Source of the DNA: UBA1149 sp963579235
Lineage (GTDB): Bacteria > Desulfobacterota > Binatia > UBA1149
Direction: 5' to 3'
DNA length: 5,234 nt
Assembly (NCBI GenBank): GCA_963579235.1
Contig: CAUZFM010000125.1
Span: forward strand, 1 to 5,234
The notes under the pieces are model-generated. The model saw only the letters and a list, made by a program, of their open reading frames with translations. It had not been told where the DNA came from and ran no database searches. Positions 1-5,234 of this stretch are shown here, piece after piece; positions within the stretch are counted from its first letter, which is position 1, and each line of letters starts with the position of its first letter. A program made the translations under genes and the position numbers.

Positions 1-391
1 TCTCCACCTTCTGTTGCGCCTTGCGCATCACCGGCATCGCCACCTTGAGCCTGCTGTCTCCCTTGGCGGTAAGACTTACCACCCGCTCGCGCCTGTCCAC
101 GCCCTGCTCTATGCGAACCAGTCCGTCACGCTCCAGTGGGCGCAGATTTCGGGTAAGCGTAGTGCGGTCAAGCACGGCTTCCTCGGCCAGGTTGCCCACG
201 CTTACCGGGCCCATGGCACGCACGCCCATGAGCAGCATGACCTGCGAAGATTTTAGCCCTGTGGACCTGATGGTGTCGTCGTAAAGGCGGGTAACAGCCC
301 TGGCCGCACGGCGTATATTGAAACACGCACAGCCGTGGGCGACCTCGCTCGCGCCGGCGGCGTCGAGGGCCTTGTGTCCTTCACTTCCCAT
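1..391 (-). CDS. MarR-family winged-helix transcriptional regulator, partial (C-terminus outside window)
   Basis: The minus-strand reading frame from the ATG at 391 stays open to the window edge and gives 130 residues. The order fits MarR proteins: an N-terminal helix with the stretch HGCACFNIRRAARAVTRLYD (residues 19-38), a helix-turn-helix with the recognition helix in DRTTLTRNLRPLERDGLV (75-92), and a beta-wing with the family signature DRRERVVSLTAKG (99-111). The C-terminal dimerisation helices would lie beyond position 1. MarR proteins bind palindromic DNA as dimers, usually as repressors released by small ligands or thiol oxidation. No other ATG, GTG or TTG occurs in frame before residue 50, so the start is firm unless it lies further upstream. 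A promoter and two matching palindromes lie directly upstream, suggesting autorepression. The upstream acyl-CoA ligase is on the same strand, so an acid or acyl-CoA effector is plausible but unproven. The CxC pair at 21-23 could be redox-active (inference). Confidence 0.93.
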   Translation of the reverse strand, partial: MGSEGHKALDAAGASEVAHGCACFNIRRAARAVTRLYDDTIRSTGLKSSQVMLLMGVRAMGPVSVGNLAEEAVLDRTTLTRNLRPLERDGLVRIEQGVDRRERVVSLTAKGDSRLKVAMPVMRKAQQKVE

Positions 392-395
392 GTCT

Positions 396-407
396 GTGTA
401 TATACAC
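396..407. promoter_or_regulatory. Putative MarR operator, proximal palindrome GTGTATATACAC
   Basis: This is a perfect 12-bp palindrome. It contains the -10 hexamer of the MarR gene promoter and ends 5 bp before the MarR start codon. A dimeric repressor bound here would block RNA polymerase. It shares the consensus GTGYATATRCAC with the palindrome at 445-456. MarR operators are typically short palindromes in the regulator's own promoter; assigning this one to the adjacent MarR is inference. Confidence 0.7.
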
Positions 408-427
408 GTTCTACGGGGAAGCGTCAA
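399..427 (-). promoter_or_regulatory. Sigma70-type promoter of the MarR gene
   Basis: On the minus strand there is a -35 TTGACG (427-422), a 17-bp spacer and a -10 TATATA (404-399); each hexamer matches consensus at five of six positions. Only 7 nt separate the -10 from the ATG at 391, so transcription would start at or within a few bases of the start codon. The message would then be nearly leaderless, with no room for a Shine-Dalgarno. The -10 lies wholly inside the proximal palindrome. Confidence 0.68.
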
Positions 428-444
428 TCTCTTTTTACAAACAA

Positions 445-456
445 GTGCATATGCAC
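445..456. promoter_or_regulatory. Putative MarR operator, distal palindrome GTGCATATGCAC
   Basis: This second perfect 12-bp palindrome differs from the proximal one by a single symmetrical base pair (T:A to C:G) in each half. Its centre is 49 bp from the centre of the proximal site. It sits upstream of the -35 of the MarR promoter, at about -53 to -64 from the predicted transcription start. Two such sites in a 131-bp spacer point to a specific dimeric regulator, most simply the neighbouring MarR protein. Confidence 0.62.
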
Positions 457-522
457 GCTGTTTACGGGGCTTTCGCAGCGGCCCGCTCGAGTCGTGACTA
501 GCAGTAACGCCGAGGGGGCAGC

Positions 523-2064
523 TCAGGCGGGCGCAGGCCCGGGGTAGCGCTCGCGCAGTATGCGCTTGAGTATCTTGCCCGACGGATTGCGAGGAATCTC
601 GTCGACCATCTCAACAGCCACCGGTCTCTTGAAGGCGGCCAGGCGGGTCTTGCAGTGCTCGAGTACTACGCCGGGGTCTACCGCGCCGGCCGAACCCACC
701 AGCACGGCCACCGGCGATTCGCCCCACTTCTCGCTCGGCTGGCCGATGACGGCCGCGTCGGCCACGCCCTCGCAGTCGAGCAACACGTTTTCTATCTCCG
801 CGGGGTACACGTTCTCGCCGCCCGAAATGATCATGTCCTTCATACGATCCTGTATGTAGATGAAACCCTCGTCGTCCACCGTCGCGATGTCTCCCGAGTG
901 CAGCCAACCGCCGGCCAGGGTCTCCTCGGTGGCCTCGGGCCGGTTCCAGTACTCCTTCATCACGTGGGCGCCCCGAATCCAGACCTCGCCGGCCTCTCCG
1001 GGCGCGACGTCGTCGCCGGATTCGTCGACGACGCGCACGTCGGTGTGAAAGAAAGCCTTGCCGGTAGACCCTGCTTTGCGCAACGAATCAGCCGAGGTCA
1101 ACAGGCAGGCCGGCCCGCAGGACTCGGTCATGCCGTAGACCTGCTGGATTTCTATATCCAGTTCGGCGCAGCGCTCGATAAGATTGACCGGTACAGGGGC
1201 GGCGCCGCTCATACACCAGCGCAGGCGGCTGCGGTCGTACTTGTCGAAGTCGGGCACCTGCAGCATGAAATTGAGCATCGCCGGCACCAGCAGCAGGTTG
1301 TCAATCTTTTCTTCTTCCAGGATCTGCCAGGCTCGCACCGGGTCAAACGCACGCATTACCACGTTCGTGCCACCCTTGTAGACATTGACGAGCATCGGGG
1401 TAAGCGCGCCGACGTGGAACAACGGCAGGGTAACCATGTAACGGTCGGCGTGACGCATGTCGGCGGTAGCGGCTATCGTCAAGGCCCCCCACATGGCCGA
1501 CGCGTGCGTGTGTACCGCGCCCTTGGGTAAACCAGTCGTCCCCGAGGTGTACATTATGTAGAGATCGTCGTCGTCAGCGGCCCCGGTCTCGGGCGCAGCA
1601 GAGTCGGCCTTCTGCTGCAGCTCGTCGTACGACAAAGCCCAGTCGGGTCGTTGGTCATCGCCCGCCTGCACCCAGGTGGTCACCGCCGTCGCATCGGGTC
1701 GCCCCTGCAGCGCGGCCACCACCTCGGCAAACTCACCGTCAAACAACAACACCGTGGCGCCGCTGTCCGAGAGTATGAAGGACAGCTCGTCGGCCACCAG
1801 CCGCCAGTTGAGCGGCACCACGATGGCGCCTATCCTGGCGATAGCGAAAAACGACTCGATGTACTCGGCGCCGTTCATCATGAGTAACGCCACGCGGTCG
1901 CCCTTGCTTACCCCAAGATCGACAAGCGCATTCGCCGTCCGGCAGGAGCGCTCGTTGAACTCCCGGTAGGTCAATCGCAGCCCGGACTCCACGCCCACGA
2001 AAGCTTCGACATCGGAATCCAGTTCGGCCCGCTTGGCCAGGAATAGCCCCACGTTGTTTTTCAT
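523..2064 (-). CDS. AMP-forming acyl-CoA synthetase (fatty/aryl acid-CoA ligase, ANL superfamily)
   Basis: This enzyme activates a carboxylic acid with ATP to an acyl-adenylate and transfers it to CoA. The 513 residues contain the ANL motifs in order: P-loop-like YTSGTTGLPKG (172-182), QVYGMTE (308-314), WLHSGD (387-392), the hinge DRMKD (406-410), GGENVYPAEIE (415-425), and PRNPSGKILKR with catalytic Lys497. The length is normal for the compact FadD-type ligases and no key residue is missing, so it should be active. There is no signal peptide, so it is cytoplasmic. The substrate cannot be read from the motifs; medium/long-chain fatty, steroid side-chain or aromatic acids are all possible. 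I chose the ATG at 2064; the frame also allows a TTG at 2085 (seven residues longer) with no better ribosome site. It is divergent from the lipocalin-like gene and upstream of MarR on the same strand, with a separate promoter between them. Confidence 0.95.
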   Translation of the reverse strand: MKNNVGLFLAKRAELDSDVEAFVGVESGLRLTYREFNERSCRTANALVDLGVSKGDRVALLMMNGAEYIESFFAIARIGAIVVPLNWRLVADELSFILSDSGATVLLFDGEFAEVVAALQGRPDATAVTTWVQAGDDQRPDWALSYDELQQKADSAAPETGAADDDDLYIMYTSGTTGLPKGAVHTHASAMWGALTIAATADMRHADRYMVTLPLFHVGALTPMLVNVYKGGTNVVMRAFDPVRAWQILEEEKIDNLLLVPAMLNFMLQVPDFDKYDRSRLRWCMSGAAPVPVNLIERCAELDIEIQQVYGMTESCGPACLLTSADSLRKAGSTGKAFFHTDVRVVDESGDDVAPGEAGEVWIRGAHVMKEYWNRPEATEETLAGGWLHSGDIATVDDEGFIYIQDRMKDMIISGGENVYPAEIENVLLDCEGVADAAVIGQPSEKWGESPVAVLVGSAGAVDPGVVLEHCKTRLAAFKRPVAVEMVDEIPRNPSGKILKRILRERYPGPAPA

Positions 2065-2071
2065 GGTTATT

Positions 2072-2101
2072 TTCTTAGCGCCCAACCCTGTTCTCTGTCA
2101 A
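2072..2101 (-). promoter_or_regulatory. Candidate promoter of the acyl-CoA synthetase gene
   Basis: On the minus strand there is a perfect -35 TTGACA (2101-2096), an 18-bp spacer and a weak -10 TAAGAA (2077-2072, three of six matches). The -10 is 7 nt from the ATG at 2064, the same distance as in the MarR promoter. It would also give a near-leaderless message and would rule out the alternative TTG start at 2085, which lies between the two hexamers. The weak -10 keeps confidence low. Confidence 0.35.
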
Positions 2102-2171
2102 CCAGCACCCGATACCGCCGCCCGGCCGTGAGCCTCTTCCCATTGGGGACAGCACGGTAGTACAAAGGGGC

Positions 2172-3296
2172 ATGATCACGCAGTTCGACGAGTACATGAT
2201 CCACCAGACGGCCGAGCCGGTGACCCAGCCCGACCCCAGTGATCGCAACTTCTACGATCGATACTGGTTCAACGGCTACTCGCGCAACGGCGACTGCACC
2301 TTCGAGGTTGGTTTCGGCCTGTACCCCAACCGGCTGGTGATGGACGCGCACCTTACCGTGGTCCTCGACGGCCGCCAGCACGCCTTCCACGCATCGCGTC
2401 GCGCCCCGCACGAGCGCGCGGAAATGAACGTAGGCCCGCTCAGCATCGAAATAGTCGAAGCCCTGCGACAAGTGCGCGTGCGGCTGGACGACAACGAGAC
2501 CGGCATTTCGGCTGACCTCACTTTCGTGGCTCGCACGGCTCCCCACCAGGAACCGCGCAACGTGATGTACGACGACGGCCGGCTCATCATGAACACGACC
2601 CGCTACACGCAGATGGGAAACTGGAAGGGCCATGTCTCGGCGAGTGGCACACGCGTGGACGTGGACCCGGCGCGATGGCCGGGCACCCGCGACAGGAGCT
2701 GGGGCGTGCGCCCGGTGGGCGAGCCCGAGGCCGGCGCACCCGGCAAGCTCACCACTGAGCCCGGTGTGTACTGGGTCTGGTGCCCGTTGATGTTCGATGA
2801 TTTCTCAAGCCAGTTCGGCACCTTCGAAGACCGCGACGGCACCCCCACGCAGCTGAGCGCGCACTTGCTACCCGTCTACGATTCACCCGATGACATTCCC
2901 AGCGGCGATGACCCCGGCACCGAGCTCATACAAACCGTTAGCCACCGCATACACTGGAAGCCCGGCACCCGCTGCCCGGAGCGAGCCGAGTTCGACCTCC
3001 TGCGTCCCGGCGGCGAGAGCCTGCACATAGAACTCGAGCCCATGATACGGCTGCACCTGCTCGGCATCGGCTACCAGCATCCCGAGTGGGGACACGCCAC
3101 CTGGAAGGGTGAAGAGGCAATCGCCGGCGAGTCATGGAGCCTGGACGACATGGACCTGCTCGACTACAAGCACATCCACGTTCACAACATCTGCCGTGCC
3201 CGCGTGGGCAATCTAGAAGGCATAGGCACGCTGGAGACCATCTGCTTTGGACGCCACGATCCCTCGGGCTTCAAGGAGCTGCTCGACGGCGCCTAG
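2172..3296 (+). CDS. Lipocalin-like protein of unknown function (DUF7064/DUF7065, AttH/CrtC-like)
   Basis: The product is 374 residues, with no signal peptide or membrane segment, and rich in alternating beta-strand patterns with many Trp, His and acidic residues. From memory of the family, it resembles the two-domain DUF7064/DUF7065 proteins related to the AttH / carotenoid 1,2-hydratase (CrtC) lipocalin-type barrels. Recognisable motifs are SDRNFYDRYWFNGY (23-36), GNWKGHV (149-155), RDRSWGVRPVG (173-183), WCPLMFDDFS (203-212) and GYQHPEWGHATWKGE (300-314). No function is established. CrtC-like proteins add water to isoprenoid double bonds, and relatives often sit among lipid or steroid genes, so hydrophobic ligand binding or modification is plausible. 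The ATG at 2172 has AAAGGGG only 1 nt upstream, too close for a usual ribosome site; a start at Met9 (2196) is less likely because family members keep the DEYxIHQT stretch. It is divergent from the ligase, and its stop overlaps the next gene's stop. Confidence 0.78.
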   Translation: MITQFDEYMIHQTAEPVTQPDPSDRNFYDRYWFNGYSRNGDCTFEVGFGLYPNRLVMDAHLTVVLDGRQHAFHASRRAPHERAEMNVGPLSIEIVEALRQVRVRLDDNETGISADLTFVARTAPHQEPRNVMYDDGRLIMNTTRYTQMGNWKGHVSASGTRVDVDPARWPGTRDRSWGVRPVGEPEAGAPGKLTTEPGVYWVWCPLMFDDFSSQFGTFEDRDGTPTQLSAHLLPVYDSPDDIPSGDDPGTELIQTVSHRIHWKPGTRCPERAEFDLLRPGGESLHIELEPMIRLHLLGIGYQHPEWGHATWKGEEAIAGESWSLDDMDLLDYKHIHVHNICRARVGNLEGIGTLETICFGRHDPSGFKELLDGA

Positions 3297-4642
3297 GAAA
3301 GACCAGTCAGCGCCCGCTCTATCAACCACAGCCGATCCTGTCCCCAGGTGGCAAAGGGCTCAGCCAGGCCCGGCCCCGACAACCTGAAGCTGGGCACACC
3401 CCAGCAGCCCGCTGCCATCATGTCCACCCGGTTCTGCTCGACCTCGCCGCGCCAGTCATCGTTGTCGACAACGCTGCACGCGCCTTGCCACGGAAGGCCC
3501 GCCCGCTCCACAATCCGCCGCAGGCCCGCGTCGCTTCCGGCGTCGACCCCGTGAGCCCACACCAGGTCGTAGAAGGCCAGCAGGTACTCTCGCTCACGAC
3601 CCTGCCCGCGGGCCCAGTCGTGTAAGGACAGCGCTCTCTCGACCGGACGACCAAGTGGATCGCTCACGCGGCCGAACGGTACCCCTGCCCGCCTGGCCTC
3701 TCTCGCGGTGTCGAGCAGTATGTACATGCGCTTGGCCCTGGGCACGGCCAGTCCGCGCATCACCATGGGTAGCACCGGGCGCACGAGCAGGTCGACCCCG
3801 CTGCGCTCGGCAAATTCAAAAACCCTCGGCGTAACTATCGCTGTGTAGGGGCTACGCAGCGAAGCGAAATATTCAAGCACGAACCCCTCACCGCTGGCGG
3901 CCGGCGCGGTGACAAATCCTGGCTCTACAAGCGGACGGCCGGGAGCGCCGCCGTCGGGCGAGCTCCGGCGCAGGCCCAGGTCGCCGAGGCGCTGCTCAAG
4001 ATAGTGCAGCCTGTCCACACCCCAGTACCACTCTCCGGCGTAGTAGAAGGTCGCTCCGAGGTAATGCCCGTGTTTGCCGCGCAGGCGGTCACCCTCGTCG
4101 AGCAGGTTTTCCACCCGCTGATCATCAGGCGCTGCCTGCAACAGCACAGAGGTCGACCGCTCCAGCGCCTGCCGGTCGCCACTCCACAAGGCCGAACTTA
4201 TCGATGCTGCCACGCCGGGCATCGCCCCTGTTTCTACAGCCGCCGCCAGGGCGCGCGTGGCAAGGAGAAGCGAGGTGTCCGAAGGGCGACCCGCAGGCGC
4301 GTCGAAACGCAGGCCCATCTCCCCGGCCACTAGCTGGGCGTCAGCCAACGAGTAGTCCTGGAGCATTCGCGGCTCGGGTGCCGCAGCCGCGCCGGGCGAC
4401 CGCACGATGTGACAGGCGAGTTCCACCTGGTAGCGCGCGCCCAGCTGCTCGAGCAGCTGGGCCGTCAGGGCCGAGTAAGGGTCATCGACCTGGTGAAAAT
4501 AATGTACACGGTGGGGGCGACCAAACAGTCGCCGTGCAAGCTCGGACCGCCGGCGCAGGAAATGCTGCGTACGATCGCTGGTGAGCAGGGCCGACACCCC
4601 GGGGGCTATAATGCTGCGCAGTAAGGACACTGTGGGGGGCAA
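3293..4642 (-). CDS. Tandem DsbA / 2-hydroxychromene-2-carboxylate isomerase-like protein
   Basis: The 449-residue product contains two thioredoxin-fold units of the DsbA/HCCA-isomerase/kappa-GST type. Domain 2 (about 254-447) has YFASLRSPYT (258-267) with the Ser264 expected at the active site, the cis-proline loop GCWGVPSF (412-419) and the terminal WGQDRLWLIE (433-442). Domain 1 (about 45-219) has the parallel elements HYFHQVDDPYS (47-57), GHYLGATF (192-199) and WGVDRLHYLE (207-216). In domain 1 the serine is Asp54 and the cis-proline is Ala197, so it looks catalytically degenerate. HCCA isomerases are glutathione-dependent and act in naphthalene-type aromatic degradation; activity on that substrate here is not shown. 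There is no CxxC motif and no clear signal peptide, so a periplasmic disulfide role is unlikely. Start choice is uncertain: TTG at 4642 (AGGA 3 nt upstream) or GTG at 4630 (AGGA 15 nt upstream). An arginine-rich lead (residues 24-43) precedes domain 1. Confidence 0.85.
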   Translation of the reverse strand: MPPTVSLLRSIIAPGVSALLTSDRTQHFLRRRSELARRLFGRPHRVHYFHQVDDPYSALTAQLLEQLGARYQVELACHIVRSPGAAAAPEPRMLQDYSLADAQLVAGEMGLRFDAPAGRPSDTSLLLATRALAAAVETGAMPGVAASISSALWSGDRQALERSTSVLLQAAPDDQRVENLLDEGDRLRGKHGHYLGATFYYAGEWYWGVDRLHYLEQRLGDLGLRRSSPDGGAPGRPLVEPGFVTAPAASGEGFVLEYFASLRSPYTAIVTPRVFEFAERSGVDLLVRPVLPMVMRGLAVPRAKRMYILLDTAREARRAGVPFGRVSDPLGRPVERALSLHDWARGQGREREYLLAFYDLVWAHGVDAGSDAGLRRIVERAGLPWQGACSVVDNDDWRGEVEQNRVDMMAAGCWGVPSFRLSGPGLAEPFATWGQDRLWLIERALTGLS

Positions 4643-4690
4643 AGTTCCTGCCCACGGGCGACCGAGTCAAGAGCGGGGCCGGCGGCACCG

Positions 4691-4710
4691 GCACCCCTCC
4701 CCCGGGGTGC
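4691..4710. repeat. 7-bp inverted repeat (hairpin or operator) in divergent spacer
   Basis: GCACCCC (4691-4697) and GGGGTGC (4704-4710) form a perfect inverted repeat around the six-base loop TCCCCC. It lies in the 140-bp spacer between the divergent DsbA-like and cyclophilin genes, 57 bp before the Shine-Dalgarno of the latter. It has no trailing T-run, so it is not a standard terminator. It may be an operator or a leader hairpin; a GC-rich chance pairing cannot be excluded. Confidence 0.35.
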
Positions 4711-4766
4711 ATTCTCCGCGTGGCACTGGCAGCATACGCGGCTTACAGCCGGATCCGCACATAGAT

Positions 4767-4772
4767 AAGGAG
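4767..4772 (+). promoter_or_regulatory. Shine-Dalgarno of the cyclophilin gene (AAGGAG)
   Basis: A near-perfect anti-16S match lies 10 nt before the GTG at 4783. A TAA stop in the same frame directly abuts that GTG (4780-4782), so the start cannot lie further upstream. This is the only gene in the window with a strong, well-placed ribosome site. Confidence 0.85.
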
Positions 4773-4782
4773 CAACAATTAA

Positions 4783-5234
4783 GTGAGCACCCCCAGCAAC
4801 GACCCCATCGCAGCCATCGACGCCTACATAGAGGCGCAATCAATCGACACCACGCAGGCGGACTGGAAAACCAATCTATCCAGGCCCGACTGCCTGCAAT
4901 TCGAGCCCGGTTGCCAGCTCACCTGGACGCTTGCGACCAACATCGGCGAGCTGGTCATCCGGCTGATGCCCGACGTGGCACCCATGCACGTGTCGAGTAC
5001 GCTCTTTCTCACGCGCCTCGGTTTTTACGACGACGTAGTTTTTCACCGGGTGATAAGCGGCTTCATGGCCCAGGGCGGCGACCCGCTGGGCGAAGGCTTC
5101 GGCGGCCCGGGTTACCAGTACGACAGCGAGTTCTCCACCGACGAGCGTCACGACAGGCCGGGCCTTCTCAGCATGGCCAACGCCGGACCGGGCACCGACG
5201 GCAGCCAGTTCTTCATCACCTTTGTACCCACTCA
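4783..5234 (+). CDS. Cyclophilin-type peptidyl-prolyl cis-trans isomerase, partial (C-terminus outside window)
   Basis: The first 150 residues of a cyclophilin, which catalyses cis-trans isomerisation of peptide bonds before proline during protein folding. The catalytic stretch FHRVISGFMAQGGDP (87-101) carries the equivalents of human CypA Arg55 (R89), Phe60 (F94), Met61 (M95) and Gln63 (Q97). NAGPGTDGSQFFIT (133-146) supplies the Asn102, Gln111 and Phe113 equivalents. The Trp121/His126 region lies beyond the window, so cyclosporin sensitivity cannot be judged. The catalytic domain starts near residue 47, leaving an N-terminal extension of about 45 residues (with DAYIEAQSID and DWKTNLSRP) that is neither a signal peptide nor a membrane anchor, so the protein is probably cytoplasmic. 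The GTG start is fixed by an abutting in-frame TAA and AAGGAG upstream. It is divergent from the DsbA-like gene and likely unrelated to it functionally. Confidence 0.95.
   Translation, partial: MSTPSNDPIAAIDAYIEAQSIDTTQADWKTNLSRPDCLQFEPGCQLTWTLATNIGELVIRLMPDVAPMHVSSTLFLTRLGFYDDVVFHRVISGFMAQGGDPLGEGFGGPGYQYDSEFSTDERHDRPGLLSMANAGPGTDGSQFFITFVPT

Noticed and set aside
477..487. AGCGG-C-CCGCT inverted repeat downstream of the ligase, considered as its terminator
   Set aside because: The stem has a one-base centre, which cannot form a normal loop, and there is no T-run after it on the minus strand.
655..1530. 291-aa open frame on the plus strand
   Set aside because: It lies entirely antisense to the acyl-CoA synthetase, whose motifs are intact; its translation shows no family signature and is the usual high-GC shadow frame.
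2135..2171. TAGTAC (2158-2163) considered as -10 of the lipocalin-like gene
   Set aside because: It matches three of six positions and there is no acceptable -35 at 16-18 bp upstream.
2065..2171. Search for a MarR-type GTGYATATRCAC site in the ligase/lipocalin-like divergent promoter
   Set aside because: No matching palindrome is present, so direct control of these genes by the neighbouring MarR is not supported by the sequence.
2067..2633. 188-aa open frame on the minus strand, antisense to the lipocalin-like gene
   Set aside because: It runs across the divergent promoter region, has no recognisable domain and no ribosome site, and mirrors codon bias of the real gene.
3134..3625. 163-aa open frame on the plus strand across the convergent junction
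   Set aside because: It is out of frame with the lipocalin-like gene and antisense to the DsbA-like gene; low-complexity Pro/Arg/Gln composition and no motif.
4642..4670. TTGACT (4670-4665) considered as -35 of the DsbA-like gene
   Set aside because: At 17-18 bp spacing the only -10 candidates are GAACTT or AACTTT, which match the consensus poorly and run into the possible TTG start.

Overview
This is a high-GC bacterial chromosomal window, compactly coded with short spacers. It holds five protein genes, two of them cut by the window ends. No phage, insertion-sequence, RNA-gene or CRISPR signal was seen. The gene set is a MarR regulator, an AMP-forming acyl-CoA ligase, a lipocalin-like protein of unknown function, a tandem DsbA/HCCA-isomerase-like protein and a cyclophilin. 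It suggests a free-living, metabolically versatile bacterium that degrades lipids, steroids or aromatic acids. It looks like an uncultured proteobacterial, Myxococcota-like or Binatota-like lineage, but that is a low-confidence impression from protein style; the sequence itself does not prove taxonomy.

Layout, left to right. (1) 1-391, minus strand: the N-terminal 130 residues of a MarR-family repressor; the C-terminus lies outside the window. (2) 392-522: a 131-bp spacer carrying a good sigma70-type promoter for the MarR gene. Its -10 lies inside a perfect 12-bp palindrome, and a second palindrome of the same consensus (GTGYATATRCAC) sits upstream of the -35. (3) 523-2064, minus: an acyl-CoA synthetase with all ANL-superfamily motifs. 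(4) 2065-2171: a 107-bp divergent promoter region. (5) 2172-3296, plus: a 374-aa lipocalin-like protein of the DUF7064/DUF7065 or AttH/CrtC-like type. (6) 3293-4642, minus: a 449-aa protein with two DsbA/2-hydroxychromene-2-carboxylate-isomerase-like thioredoxin folds, the first lacking key residues. Its stop codon overlaps that of the preceding gene in a CTAG tetranucleotide. (7) 4643-4782: a 140-bp divergent spacer with a 7-bp inverted repeat and a strong Shine-Dalgarno. (8) 4783-5234, plus: a cytoplasmic cyclophilin-type peptidyl-prolyl isomerase, cut at its C-terminus.

Working together (inference): the ligase would activate a carboxylic acid as a CoA thioester. The lipocalin-like protein and the double-HCCA protein, which belong to families often found among lipid/steroid/aromatic catabolic genes, may handle or modify the same hydrophobic substrate class. 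The MarR protein probably represses its own gene through the palindrome pair. No copy of that palindrome was found in front of the ligase or the lipocalin-like gene. The cyclophilin looks like an unrelated housekeeping neighbour.
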